This document shows, piece by piece, positions 9,963 through 22,263 of a DNA stretch of 64,000 nt (position 1 is the stretch's first letter; each line of letters begins with the position of its first letter). The position numbers and the translations under genes were made by a program. Source of the stretch: Zygnema cylindricum (taxonomy: Eukaryota > Streptophyta > Zygnematophyceae > Zygnematales > Zygnemataceae); assembly GCA_037447655.1 (NCBI GenBank), contig JBBHKE010003030.1, positions 1 through 64,000 of the forward strand. The letters are read 5' to 3'. A model generated the notes under the pieces. The model saw only the letters and a list, made by a program, of their open reading frames with translations. It was not told the DNA's origin and ran no database searches.

Positions 9963-12900
9963 GTGGAATCCGAGGATGAGGACGATGAGCTCCTTTTGGA
10001 TGAGGAGTTGGAGGCGAAAAATGAGGTCGAAATTCCACGAAGGCAGAAATGTGCTTACGGTAGATTGAAAGGTGAAGCAGGTTGGATCATAGATTCAGGT
10101 GCCTCCATGCACATGTGTAAGGATAGGCACCTGTTCACTAAGATAAGAAAGATTCCCACCGTAGAGATAGAGTACGGGGATGGGAGGATAGTCACCACTA
10201 CTCTTGTAGGATCGGTAGATCTGAAAGTGTTAGTAGAAGGAAAGACATCCATATTAACATTCTCCGATGTATTGTTTATTCCGGAGCTGAAAAAAAATCT
10301 TATCTCTACATGAGTATTAGATGATAAGGGTTTTTTCACTAGCACTAGGGAAGGAGTTTTTACAGCTAGTTTTGAGGAGGATGTCTATTTCATTGCTGAG
10401 AAAGGTAACCATGGGATATTTAGGCTGATTTTAAGTAATGAAACGAAGAAACTTTATTATGCTGGTGTTCATGATATTATGATGTGGCATAAGAGGCTTG
10501 GGCATGTGAATCTAGATAAGTTAAGAGAGATTAAAAAGATGGGAGTGGTGGAAGGGATTCAGTTCAGTGAGAGTGATGTTATAAGTGATTGTAGTGGATG
10601 TGCTCAAGGTAAAGCACACAGATTACCTTTTCCTAAATCAGCCACCTATAAGGGAGAAAAAATTCTAGATCTAGTACACACAGATATTTGGGGACCGGCT
10701 AAAGTGCCCTCACCGGGGGGGAAGAGATTTATGATGACTATTACTGATGATTTGTCTCGGTATTCTCGGGTGTATTTTTTGAAAAACAAGTCAGAAGCTC
10801 AAGATTGTTTTAGACAATATAAAGCGTGGAGCGAAAAATTCCATGAAACTCCAATCAAGAGAGTAAGGAGTGACAATGGTGGAGAGTATACTTCTAACCA
10901 TTTTGAGGATTTTTTGAGGGAAGATGGGGTCCAACACCAAAAGACAGTTCCAGAAAATCCGGAACAGAATGGGGTAGCTGAAAGGTTAAATATAACACTA
11001 AGTGATAGTGCTAGAAGTATGTTGTCAGATAAGAAGATACGAAAAAGGTTTTTGGCATAAACAATGAACTGTGCTAATTACCTCAAAAATAGAGTTCTTA
11101 CTTCAGCTATAAAAGATCAAACACCTTATGAGAGATGGACAGGCCGGAAACCAGACATATCTCACTTAAAGGTTTTCGGCAGTCAAGTATTCAGTCTAGA
11201 TACTGATCGGTCCAATTGGAAGCTAGATCCTAAAGGAAAACCGGGATACTTATTAGGATATGATGAGGATGTTAAAAGATATAGAGTTTATGATCTAAAA
11301 AGGGACGATATAATCTTAGTAAAGCATCTAGTAGTTATGGATGAAGGAAAGTCTGTGGATCCCTTCAAATATACGAAGTCAGTAAAAATCAGATTTGAGT
11401 CAGAAAATTCCGATGACTTTGAGCTTCCTAACTATCCAGGTTTTAGAGAACATGACATTCTTGCAGGAACAAATCAGACCGAAAAGGACTCGACTGTGGA
11501 AACTCCAGTGACAACTCTACTCGAAGCGGAAGACATGGTGGAAATTTATTCGGAATCAAGGGATAGGGGAGAAGCCGAGTTTGTTCGAAAGAATCCACGA
11601 GAACCATCTATTCCGGCCTCAAATTTTGAGGGGGGGAGGAGAAGTAGCAAAAGACTGCAAGAAAAACAGGTTAATAACAAGGTAACTAAACTATCTCATC
11701 AAGATGAACCTCAAACTTATGGAGAGGCGATGACTTATCCAGAAAGAAACCGGTGGAATACAGCCATCAAGGAGGAGATGGCTTCAATCATGGCAGCCGA
11801 TACTTGGGAGCTGGTGGACTGTCCACCTAACCGAAAACCAATCGGTTGTAAGTGGGTTTTCAAATTAAAACTGAACCCAGATAACACAATCGAGCGCTAC
11901 AAGGCCAGATTAGTGGCAAAGGGATTTACACAAAAGGAAGGAATTGACTACGAGGAAACCTTTGCCCCGGTGGTCAGATTTCCCTCCGTCCGCATACTTC
12001 TCAGTTTAGCAGCGGCGAAAGACATGGAAGTGCATCAGATGGACATCAAGACAACCTTTTTGCATGGAGAATTGGAAGAGGAGATCTTCATGCGACAACT
12101 CGAAGGGTTTGTGGAAGAAGGAGAGGAGAGTAAGGTATGCCGGCTGATTAAATCTCTTTATGGTTTGAAACAGGCACCTCGACAATGGAATAACAAGCTT
12201 GATGAGTTTCTTACCGGTCGGGGATATATTCGGATCAGCTCAGATCATTCAATCTATGTTTTTGAAGATGAGGAAGGTTTTATATTTATTGCAATTTATG
12301 TTGATGATTTGCTTGTTATAAGTAAATCAATGGAAAAAAATTAATAAACTGAAAACTGATCTTAAGGGGAGATTTGAAATGAAGGATATGGGGGAAGCAA
12401 AATATATTTTGGGAATTCAAGTAGAGAGAGACGGAAAAAGAAAAATTGTAAGATTGACTCAAAAGGAAGCAATAGGAACGTGTTTGAAAAATTTCAAATG
12501 GATAAAGCTAATAGTTGTACAATTCCAATGGAGTTAAAGAAGGGAAGTGAGGGGAGTGAGGAGGAAGGAGTCTGAGTCTTAGACGAGTAATTATCTCCTG
12601 AATAACAGAAGTAAGTTCATGCAGACTATTCCTTACAGGCAAGTAGTGGGAAGTCTAATCTATTTTATGAATTGTACCTAGCTGGATTTAGCTGCAGCTA
12701 TAGGTGTGATGAGTAGAAGTCTAAATGCACCCCCTAAGAAGAATTGGGAGGTAGCTAAGAGAGTCCTTAGATATCTGATAGGAACTAGGGATCTATGGTT
12801 GCATTTGAGTGGGGAGAATACTGACATCGATACTTGGAGTGATGCCAGTTATGGTGATGCTCCGATGAGGAGATGTACTTCTGGATATGTATTTTATGTG

Positions 12901-13296
12901 GGTGATGGGGCTTGCTTTTGGAGTAGCAAACAGCAAAAGGTTATTGCTTGGTCCACCATGAAGGTTGAGTATATGGCCTCTTACTATGCTTTAAAAGAAT
13001 TGATGTGGGTCAAGTCTTTGCTTGGTGAGCTTGGTCACCTTAAGAGTGGTGTGCATAATTTTTTTTGTGAAAATCAGGCAGCAATCGCTATTTCTGCCAA
13101 TCCTAACCATCATTTTAAAACCAAACACATGGACATCAGACTCAGCTTTGTTAGAGAGAAAGTAGAAAACAAAATAATAAGTTTAGAGTATAGACTAGAT
13201 AGTGAGATGGTAGCAGATATGATGACCAAACTTGTGCCTTCCCCTAAGCTAATTTTCTACAGGGAGAAATGTGGTCTGAAATTAAAGATTGACTAG
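9963..13296 (+). pseudogene. pol: Copia pol of A2: protease, integrase, RT, RNase H
   Basis: Protease: WIIDSGASMHMC (active Asp near 10092), stopped at 10313. Integrase: GAG-pre-integrase HKRLGH...CSGCAQGKAHRLPFP, then catalytic HTDIWGP and RSDNGGEYTS with the downstream Glu region PENPEQNGVAERLN, stop at 11058-11060 where E reads RFWAEEMN. RT: KWVFKLKLNPDNTIERYKAR, MDIKTTFLHGELEE, SLYGLKQAPRQWN, YVDD at 12297-12308, then a one-base insertion near 12340. RNase H: WSDASYGDAPMRRCTSGY, ending KLKID. Four or more lesions; otherwise full length. Confidence 0.9.
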
Positions 13297-13309
13297 AAAA
13301 TAAGAGGAG

Positions 13310-14362
13310 TGTAGAAATTAATGGTCCATTTTGAGTATTTTCTAGGTCTAATAGAAATATAGAAAGTAGCCGAGGCAGTGTACCTCAAACTCTCTCGCCA
13401 ACTCTCAAACTTGTCGCAGTCACTGAGAAATTGGAGAGGGAGCTAGAGCCATGGCTACCTACGCTATCAAGAGGTTTACAAGAAATTTATATTAGTTAGG
13501 GTTTTATTTACTAAAAGGTATATGCCAGCCACGGGATTTGATCCTGGTACCTACCGGCCGGCAGACAGCAGGTAGCCGGTAGCCTTAGTCGTTAAGTCTA
13601 GAACTAGTGTTACGTACTATATGGTTTGATATTTATTTAAACATCAATACGTAGGATAATTCATTTAACAGTAATTGTTTACGGGATACATAGATCCGGT
13701 AATGTATAAGTACGGATTACGGTACGGACAAGAAATGAATACCGTGCATTTATTTCTTTAGTAAAACGAATACCGCGCATGTATTTATTACGGCTACAAT
13801 TAAATTCGAATTTAATCGGACGGTCGGAATTAGCGCTGAGATCGCAGAAGAAGACTTCGGCAGTTTCTGGCCATTGCCACATCCGATGACACGTGGCGAA
13901 ATTACATTGGATCGTGGTATCTCCGAAGATTATCGCACCGAATTTGGATATGATATGTGTTGACATTTAGGCCATGTCGTACAATGTCCGTACATAAAGT
14001 ACACCGACAACTGTACTTTTGCGTACGGAATTGTAATCTGATTGGTTCCGTACATCAGTAGATAGAGTCTGTGAGAGAAATAAGACTTAGAAAAATTAGG
14101 AGATTCGACCCTCTCTCCTACAGAGCTTCTATACAAAAGGTCAACTTTGACCCTCCATAACTTATTGCTCAGGGGAGCAAATTCAAAGATTCTTTTTGCT
14201 ATCGACTCAGGAGAGTCTTGCCTTCAAAGAGGTTTGATGGTTAGAGTTTTTGTCTGCCAGGGTGGTAGTTGTTTTTTGCTGAAACATAAAGGGGTCAGAG
14301 TTATCCTAGAGGCTTTTTGGAAGTTGTCCACTCTAAGGACTTATGGAGGTCTCAGAGTTTGA
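13310..14362 (+). repeat. 3' LTR of array A
   Basis: 1,053 bp following the polypurine tract AAGAGGAG (13302-13309). The terminal CA has become GA. GACACGTGGC at 13888-13897. An in-phase ATG at 14343 is 20 bp from the end. Confidence 0.87.
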
Positions 14363-14401
14363 GACTTCACCTCCAAGGCAGAAAACGACGATAGAAAGAC
14401 T

Positions 14402-15608
14402 TTAAATTCTATGGGCTCCGTTGCCACACAGAATTCGCAGATCAAAAGAAGCTAATCTAGATAGTGCCGAATCCAAGTTTATACAAACCCAAATGATTGA
14501 CCCCTTGACAATCAGAACCCCATTACAGCTTTACCCATGTGAAAGAAAACTTTATGTGTGCAAAGTTAGAATATGAGATTTGGACACATTCACCCACTTT
14601 GACTTTCACTTAGAAATGCAGCCATTGTGGCAGAAAAATAGTCCCAGCAACTAAATCCTTGTGTAGCTTTGACTTCTGTGAGTCCGCAACAAAAAAAATC
14701 ATTGAAATTGGTCAACATAATTGAAAGTTATGGATGGCCAAAGTTTTCCTTTTTTATATAGATGCTCTCTGGGAGAGGCGGCTAACTACCCAAAATATTC
14801 TAAGTCCTAAATCCCTCTCTAAACCCTCTAATACTGAGGTACTGACCAACCACAAGACTGTAGCGTACGGCTAACTACCCAAAATATTCTAAGTCCTAAA
14901 CCCCTCTCTAAACCCTCTAATACTGAGGTACTCACCAACCACAAGACTGTAGCGTACATAAAGTACAGATGCAAATGTACTTTCTGTACGGACAGTGTAC
15001 GACGTCGCCATTATGCAACATTTGTCACATCCAGATTTGTTGTCTTCCTTTCCGGAGATTCCGTTAAACCGTATGATGTTGCCACGTGTCATCCGGAGTG
15101 GCTGAGTCCGAAAACCGCTAAATTGCCTTTTCCGTGAAGCGGGCGCTAATCACGACCGTCCGATTGATATCTGTATTTAATACGGACCGTCGAAACAAAT
15201 ATTCGTACTATTTGTTTCATCCGGTACTAATAGTACAATTGTTTCTATGCCCTATAAATTGTAATCTAGTTAAATGGAGAAGCCTGCGTATACAGGTTTA
15301 AATACATATCAAACCCAATACACCTTAGCACTAGTCCTAGACTAAACGGACAAAGCTACCGGCTACGGGTTACTTGACAGACGGTAGGTACGAGGATCAA
15401 CTCCTGGGTCCCTCAAGTTCCTTTTGGTAAATCTACCTAATTCACCTCCTGTCTTCTCTAGTGAGCTTTAGGCAACCACGGCTCTAGCTCCTTATCTAGC
15501 CTTTAGTGACTACGAAAAGTGTGGGGGCTTGGAGAGGGGAGTTAGAGGTAGACTGCCTTTGCTCTTTTCTATCCTAATACAGACCTAGAAAATACTCAAA
15601 TATCAACA
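14402..15608 (-). repeat. 3' LTR of element B
   Basis: 1,207 bp, read on the minus strand from TGTTGATATTTGAG. Contains two adjacent ~90-bp copies of a segment with CTAACTACCCAAAATATTC (about 14768-14957), also present in the other LTR, so the duplication predates insertion. ABRE GCCACGTGTC at 15081-15090. The inner end, CA in relatives, reads AA, and the in-phase ATG is lost. Confidence 0.85.
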
Positions 15609-15626
15609 CTCCCCTTATTATCTAGT

Positions 15627-16139
15627 CTATTTTCCTTTCAACTCCCACAAACAAATAAACAAACACCCCCTCCCCCCCTTTTTTTTTCCTTTACCTTTCA
15701 TAAACTTAAGAAAAATACTCTCGTATTTACAACAGTGCATTAGATGAACCGAAATAATAATTGCATCACACATTTTATTTAGCATTAAATTTTTCATTAA
15801 TCCGAGCCAAGATTTAATCCACATCTCTTTTCCATCCACACTAAATCCAATTTCCCTCTTGCAATTCACACAACCAGCCCCATCTCCAATTTGCAACACA
15901 CACCCTGATGCTAACCCTTTTACAGACACACCTTCATAGATGGCATCACTCCCATTAGTGATGTCAAAACCATTACCCCCCAAGTTTATCCTTAAATTAA
16001 GAGTCCCCACATAGTTCCTCATAAAATCAACATCTTCTGAACTTATATTTCTATCCATGATAAATACCTCATTTTCTGAACTTTCTTCACTCTCTCCCAT
16101 GGAATTCTTTCCACTATCCCTTTCTAATTTTATTCCCAA
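15627..16139 (-). pseudogene. Degraded RNase H-like remnant of element B
   Basis: A 170-residue open frame starts like the end of a copia RT (MGIKLERDSGK) and then carries eroded RNase H motifs (NLRINLGGNGFDIT, SGCVLQIGDGAGC, MWIKSWLGL). Catalytic motifs such as WSDAS are not preserved (NGSDAI). Alternatively the frame is open only by chance after deletion of RT and integrase. Confidence 0.6.
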
Positions 16140-16700
16140 TAAATATTTCCCCTCCCTAAACCTTTCAATAAATATTTTCCTTCTCCCCTTTCCTTTAGAG
16201 CCGCCTCTAGATGTACTTCTCCCTTTCCTCGGAATCCATTAAAGCCTCCCTTTCCGACCAGTTTTCAGTTTCCAAAATATCTATGAAATTATCCTCGTTA
16301 ATTTAATCTTTCCCCTTTTCACTTATGGATCCTAGATTTGACTTTCTCATTTCTAAGTCATACACTCTACTCTCATTGACATCCTCAAGTACCTCCTCTC
16401 TCTTTACTTCTCTTATACCTCCAAAAGCACACTGTTGCCTTCGTAGAATTTCTGTGTAATTTTCTCTTTTCACTGTTCTACCGATGTGAAGAAGCTCCAA
16501 GATTTCTTCATCCTCTTTCTCCTTTACCCCTTCTTCCTCCTCATTCACACTCCAACTTCTAAGTTCTTCCAAACGAGGACACTCCTCCATATGGTGACCC
16601 GGTTTTCTACAAAAGAAGCAAACCCATTTTTTTGAAGCTCCCTTTTCTTTTCCTCTCCCTCTCTTTCCACCAAAGTTCCGATAAGGTTTACCTTTGTCTT

Positions 16701-16803
16701 TCTTCCTCTCATCACGCTTCCACTCGTCACCGCCGTTCCTCTAATCACGCTTCCGTCAATCACCGACGTTCCTCTCATCACGCTTCCGCCATTCGCCACC
16801 AGC
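16701..16803 (-). repeat. Three ~32-bp tandem repeats in element B gag
   Basis: Units beginning TCATCACGCTTCC and ending CGTTCCTC are repeated three times with small changes, on the N-terminal side of the zinc knuckle. The unit is not a multiple of three, so it adds to the frame damage. Confidence 0.75.
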
Positions 16804-17575
16804 AGTAAATGCATTCACCCTGTCACTTCCCCTACGAAGCTCCAAAGTGCTCTCCCTCACAAGAATTATCCCCATGGTAACGCTCCAAGTCCATGAGGAG
16901 CAATCCATTCCCTGCATACGGTAAATGATGTCTTTGTACTCATCTGGGAGTTTCATAATTAGTGTATTAATCTTTCAATCCTCATATTTTACATATCCCG
17001 CACTAGCAAGCTCAACATATAATGCAGCAATATCATTACAAAACTCTATCATGCTACCGCCTTTATAAACATAGGCCTCTATTTCTTGTTTTACTAACTG
17101 TTGCTTCTGTTTAGTCTCACTCTTATGAATTTGAATTAGTGCTTCCCATATCTTTGAAGACTTCGTTAAATTTGTAAGAGTGATAGCTATGGACTTAGAC
17201 ACGTTTCTAAGTATGAGATGCTTTGCTATAGTGTTTTTGTATTCCCATATCCTGTCATTTTCTTCGGTTTTAATCCCTACAAGTGGTACCATAGCTAAGA
17301 GCCAAGCTCCCCTCACCATAGGTGTCCCTTTTTCATTCTCCCCTATTTCCCCATCCACGGAGAGGTTTTTCCCTTCCCCTTCCGTTGTATCTGAACTCCG
17401 CTTGATATTCTAGGCAGCCTCAAATGATTCTCCATCGTAAGCTCCTCCAAAGCCAGGTGGCGGACATCTCACTTGTCACAAAACAATTCCCCAAAAGTGC
17501 ATCTCGAAAAGCAATCCCTCCATTGTAAACTGCCAATATGTGAAGTTTGTTCCATCGAACATAGGCACCCTAGAT

Positions 17576-17590
17576 GGTGGGCCCATAACC
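17576..17590 (-). other. Copia primer-binding site of element B
   Basis: The plus strand reads GGTGGGCCCATAACC, identical to the anticodon arm of plant initiator tRNA-Met. It directly adjoins the 5' LTR that starts at 17591. Confidence 0.85.
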
Positions 17591-18816
17591 TAAAATTCTA
17601 TGGGCTCCATTGCCATATAGAATTCACAGGTCACAAGAAGCTAATCTAGATAGTGCCGACTCCAGGTTTATACAAACCCAAATGATTGACCCCTTGACAA
17701 TCAAAACCCCATTATAGCTTCACCCTTGTGAAAGAAGACTTTCAGTGTGCTTAGTTCCACCACAGAATGCAAAGGTAGAATAAGAGATTTGGACACATTC
17801 ACCCACTTTGACTTTCTCTTAGAAATGCAGCCACCATGGAAGGCAAATAGTTTAACTGAAAACATCTTTATGTAGCCCTGACTCTCGTGAGTCGGCAGCA
17901 AAAACAATGACTAAAATTGGTCAACTGAATTGAAAGTTATGGCTGGCCAAAGTTTTCCTTTTAATATAGATGCTCTCTGGGAGAGGCGGCTAACTACCCA
18001 AAATATTCTAAGTCCTAAACCCCTCTCTAAACCCTCTAATACTGAGGTACTGACCAACCACAAGACTGTAGCGTATAGCTAACTACCCAACATATTTTAA
18101 GTCCTAAACCCCTCTCTAAACCCTCTAGTACTAAGGTACTCACCAACCACAAGACTGTAGGGTACATAAAGTACACATGCAGATGTACTTTCTGTATGGA
18201 CAGTGTACGACGTCGCCATTATGCAACATTTGTCATATCCTGATTTGTTGTCTTTCGTTCCGGAGATTCCGTAAACCCCTATGATGTTGCCACGTGTCAT
18301 CCGGAGTGGCGGAGTCCGCAAACCGCCAAATTGTCCTTTCCGCGAAGCCGACACTAATCACGGTCGTTCGATTGATATTGGTATTGAATACAAACCGTCG
18401 AAACAAATGTCAATACTATTTGTTTCGTCCGGTACTAATAGTATAACTGTTTATATGCCTTATAAATCGTAATCTAGTTAAATGGAAAAACCTACGTATG
18501 CATGTTTAAATACATATCAAACCTAATATACCTTAGCACTAGTCCTAAAATAAACGGAAAAAGTTGCCGGCTACGGGTTACTTGACATACGGTAGGTACT
18601 ACGATCAATTCCTCTGTCCGTTAAGTACCTTTTGGTAAATCTTCATAATTCACCCCCTATCTTCTCTAGTGAGCTTTAGGCAGCCATGGCTCTAGCTCCT
18701 TATTTAGCCTTCAGTGACTACGAAAAGTGTGGGGGCTTGGAGAGGGGAGTTAGAGGTAGACTGCCTCTGCTCTTTTCTATCCTAATACAGACCTAGAAAA
18801 TACTCAAATATCAACA
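17591..18816 (-). repeat. 5' LTR of element B
   Basis: 1,226 bp, with the same internal ~90-bp duplication as its partner (about 17986-18164) and ABRE GCCACGTGTC at 18289-18298. The LTR end at the PBS reads TTTTA instead of TTTCA. ATG at 17610, 20 bp from the junction. Confidence 0.86.
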
Positions 18817-18821
18817 AGACT

Positions 18822-20100
18822 TATGTGGAGGCCTTGGAAGCCGTGACAAAACATCTCGAGGATTATGGTGATGTTTTTTCCCTCGAAACTCCTGGAAAGG
18901 TTGCCTACGAAACGCGACATAGATCAAAAAATTGAGCTGGTTCCTAGAGCCGTACCCCCCAGCAAATCTGATGTATAAGATGAGCAACACCGAGTTGGAT
19001 GAACTACAGAAGAAACTTTCCGAATTGGTGGAGGCCGGATTGATCGAACGAAGCAAGTCCCCATGTAGAGCCCTGGTCCTTTTTGTAGGCAAGAAGGACG
19101 GAGGACTACGTATGTGTGTGGACTACCGGGCCCTTAACAAGTTGACAATCAAGAATGCGTACCCTTTACCAAGAATAGACGAGTTGTTCGACAAATTAAT
19201 GGGTGCCAAATATTTCTCGAAGATTGACTTAAAAAACGCGAACAACCAAATTAGAATCGCGGAGGATGTGGAGAAGACGGTGTTTAGGACACGCTATGGT
19301 CATTTCCAATTTTTGGTTATACTCTTTGGGTTGTTTACGCCCCGGCTACCTTCATGCATTTAATGAACACTCTCTTCCGGCGAAATCTGGACGCATACGT
19401 AATTGTCTTCTTAGATGACATTTTGGTGAATAGTGAGACTTTGGAAGATCATATCAAACACATACAAACTCTCTCACAGGTCTTATAGGAGAACCAATTT
19501 TACGCAAAGAGGAGCAAGTGTGACTTCTTGAAGGACAAGATCAACTTTTTGGGTCACGTTGTAAGTAAGGATTGGATCGCAGTGGATCCTAACAAGTCTA
19601 AGGCCGTCCGTGAATGGGTGCAGCCGACAAACGTCACGGAGTTGAGAAGCTTCCTCGCATTATGCTCCTACTATTAGTGGTTTGTGGAGGGATTTGCAAC
19701 AATTGTTGCACCCCTCACAGACATGATGAAAAAGGACGTACTTTACGAGTGGAACCCAGCCCAAGAGACAGCCATTAACACGCTAAAAGAGCGGTTGGTT
19801 ACCGCCTCTGTGTTAGCGGTTCCCAATCCTGAGTTACCTTAGGCGGTCATCACCGACGCAAGCGACACCGCTATAGGAGCCATTCGTATGCAAAATCAGG
19901 GAAAAGGTCTCCGACCAGTCACCTACGATAGTCAAAAATTAAAGGGGGCATAAGCAAGCAAGAGGAGGAAATGCTTGACTATCTATGTCCATTATCTTCC
20001 GATCCTCAAAACCCCGATTTCGCATTCAGTTTTAAAAAAAGATTTTATTCTAACCCTGCAGAATGGCCTGCAAAATGGCGTATCGTCAAACCCAAAGATC
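18822..20100 (+). pseudogene. Gypsy reverse transcriptase and start of RNase H
   Basis: Continues the gypsy pol after element B. RT motifs in order: [61 protein letters not shown], then a frameshift near 19325, catalytic FLDD at 19408-19419 and FLGHVVS. The thumb/connection and RNase H start follow (LYEWNPAQETA, AVITDASDTAIGA). Stops lie near 19488, 19676, 19840 and 19950. Beyond 20100 RNase H and integrase are gone, cut by the D/C composite. Confidence 0.85.
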
Positions 20101-22250
20101 TGTAAAGATGTGACCTCCATTGGTACACACAATGTCCAGCTTATGTGAAGCCTCTAGGATAATATATGCACTTTTGACTTTGACAATGAATACGTCCCAC
20201 CCTAGGACGCAAAAACTCTGACCAACTACACCATTGTGTAGCTTGGGCTCCCTTAAGTCCGCTGCAAAAAGAATCACTAAATTTGCTCACCTGAGAATTA
20301 ACTTATGGCTAGCCAAAGATGGCCTATAAATACAGAGGCACTCTGGGAGAGAGGTTGAATCCAAGAAATATTCTAAGTCCTAAACTATCTCTCTAAGCCT
20401 ATTGTTAGTGTACCTATTCAATCAAATGACTGTAAGGTACAAGAAGGTACGGGTACCGTTGTACTTCTTGTACGTCCATAGTACGGCATGGCCGCTCCGT
20501 TGACACGTGTCAGATCCTGAACCGAAGTTGCTCCCTCTGTGATACCCGTTGTCCAATCATCCTTCACCACGTGTCACCCGCTAACATATGTTCAACAAAA
20601 CCGCCAAAAACCATTCCGGAATTCCGGCTCCTTCCCGAGCCGTCGATCGCGAACGACTTTGAATTTCGTGTTGAAATTTAAGTATTTTCTAGGTCTAGAG
20701 TTTGTAAATATAAAAAGGTAAAAAGGGGACAGTGACAGCCTGCCTCTAACTCTTCACTCAAGTCCCCACACTTGTCGCAGTCACTGAAGACTTGAGGAGG
20801 AGTTGGATCCATGGATGGCTAAGCTGTCCAAAGAGGACAGGAAGGCCAATCTTGATAGAGTTATCTAAAAAGATTGACGGACCCAGGATTCGATCCTGGT
20901 ACCTTTCTTCCGTCGTACTAGCCGTTAGCTTTAACCAATATGACTAGAGCTAGTGCTAGAGTACGTTAGGTTTGATAAATATTTATATTTGTACACGTAG
21001 ACTAGTTCGTATAACGGGAAATAGATACGCAATACATAGATACAGTTTTGTATAGTACGGAGTACGATTTAATGTATTTTATGAAACGGATACCGCGCAT
21101 TTGTTTCGAAACGCGAAACAAATATCGCGCGCGTATTTTCAACGACTAAAATTGTATCCGGTTTGATCGGACGGCCACGATTGGTGCCGCGATCACGGAA
21201 CATGTACTTTTGGCGTTTTTCAGCCATCGCCACGTAATATGACACGTGGCGCGACAATGTTGGATTGCGGCGACTCCGGAGATTGCGGAAACAAATCCGG
21301 CTATGACACGTGTCGAGAATTTGGCCATGTTGTACAATGGCCGTACAGAAAGTACACCGGCACCTGTACTTTTCTGTACGACACAGTAATTTGATTGGTG
21401 CCGTACTTCAGTAGATAGAGTTTTAGAGAGGGTTTAGGACTTAGAAAATTTTGGGTAGGCAGCTGCCTCTCCCAGAGAGCACCTTGTATAAATGGCAAAC
21501 TTTGATGAGCCATAACTATCAATTTACTTGACCATTTTCAGTGATTCTTTTTGCTGCGGACTCAGGGGAGTCCAGGCTACAGAGAGGTGTAGTCGGTCAG
21601 AGTTTTTGTCTGCCAGGGTGGCTGCATTTCTAAGGGAAAGTCAAAGTGGGTGAATGTGTCCAAATCTCATATTCTAACTTTGCATTCTGTGGTGGAACTG
21701 AGCACACAGAACGTGTTATTTCACAGGGGTGAATCTATATTGGGGTTTTGACTGTCAAGGGGTCAGTCACTTGGGTTTATATTAACTTGGAGTCGGCACT
21801 ATCTAGATTAGCTTCTTTTGGATCTGCATACTCTGAGGGCCAATGGAGGTCTCAAAGTTTCATTTCGTCCGTCGAAATTTGATGTCGTTTCGTGCGGTAC
21901 TTTATTTTGTGCGGTCTCGCACGTTTCATGTTCTCTTCGTCCTGTAATATGTTTAAGTGAAGTATGCCGACGTGTTAAATTATAAATAATTACCGAAACT
22001 ATTATGTATATCGTTTCGGTAAGACCTAGTGGATAAGGTTAACGGCTGCGCCGTACGGCCAATATCCGGAGGTCACCGGTTCAAGTCCTATTAGGGACTG
22101 CCTAAGTTTTGCATGAATTTAAAGCATCTGCTCTGTCTCCTTACCTGTATGAGACAGCCATGGCTGCGTGCAAGTCGTGAGTGACTACGACAAGTATGAG
22201 GGCTGCTGGAAGACCATAAAGGACAAGACTATAAAATACCTTATTCAACA
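20101..22250 (-). repeat. 3' LTR of element D, split by a solo LTR
   Basis: The parts 20101-20668 and 21868-22250 join to about 950 bp after removing the nested LTR. The first part matches the left side of the shared LTR at 26632. The polypurine-tract equivalent is the complement of 22251-22260 (ATAAGTGGAG). G-box CCACGTGTC near 20567. ATG at 20120, 20 bp from the inner end. Confidence 0.82.
20669..21862 (+). mobile_element. Solo LTR of a B-like copia family inside the D LTR
   Basis: 1,194 bp, TGTTGAAATTTAAG to CTCAAAGTTTCA, with duplication TTTCG (20664-20668, 21863-21867). The right third closely resembles the U5 side of element B (GGTGAATGTGTCCAAATC, CACTATCTAGATTAGC). Perfect ABRE GACACGTGGC at 21241-21250. 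An in-phase ATG lies at 21843. Confidence 0.9.
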
Positions 22251-22263
22251 CTCCACTTATTTT

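Larger units (their letters stand above)
5266..14362 (+). mobile_element. Composite Ty1/copia array A: LTR, partial gag, LTR, full interior, LTR
   Basis: Three LTRs in the same direction (5266-6277, 7909-8956, 13310-14362) enclose a truncated interior (A1, gag only) and a nearly complete one (A2). The outer 5-bp duplications are identical: GACTT at 5261-5265 and 14363-14367. The array therefore occupies one insertion site and probably arose there by unequal exchange between LTRs. In A1 the interior jumps from the gag zinc knuckle straight into the middle LTR. A family III solo LTR is nested in A1. Confidence 0.85.
16303..17610 (-). pseudogene. gag: Copia gag of element B
   Basis: In frame from an ATG in the LTR (17610): MEPIEF, a stop created by C-to-T at the LTR end (TTTTAG), then VMGPPSR. 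The core is recognisable (AKHLILRNVSKS, IWEALIQIHKS, YVYKGGSMIEFCNDI, LIMKLPDEYKDI), followed by a CCHC knuckle (FCRKPGHHMEEC) and an acidic linker (EEEEGVKEKEDEE). A stop at 16981-16983 and frameshifts divide it into pieces ending at 16303. Confidence 0.8.
14402..18816 (-). mobile_element. Copia element B, internally deleted (gag plus RNase H remnant)
   Basis: LTRs 14402-15608 and 17591-18816; duplication AGACT on both sides (14397-14401, 18817-18821). The interior is only 1,982 bp: PBS, gag, then a degraded RNase H-like tail and polypurine tract AAGGGGAG (complement of 15609-15616). Integrase and RT are missing, so this is a non-autonomous derivative. It interrupts the gypsy polyprotein between protease and RT. 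Confidence 0.88.

Noticed and set aside
18932-19363. Independent host reverse transcriptase gene
   Set aside because: Motifs, position and flanks show it is the RT part of the split gypsy element.
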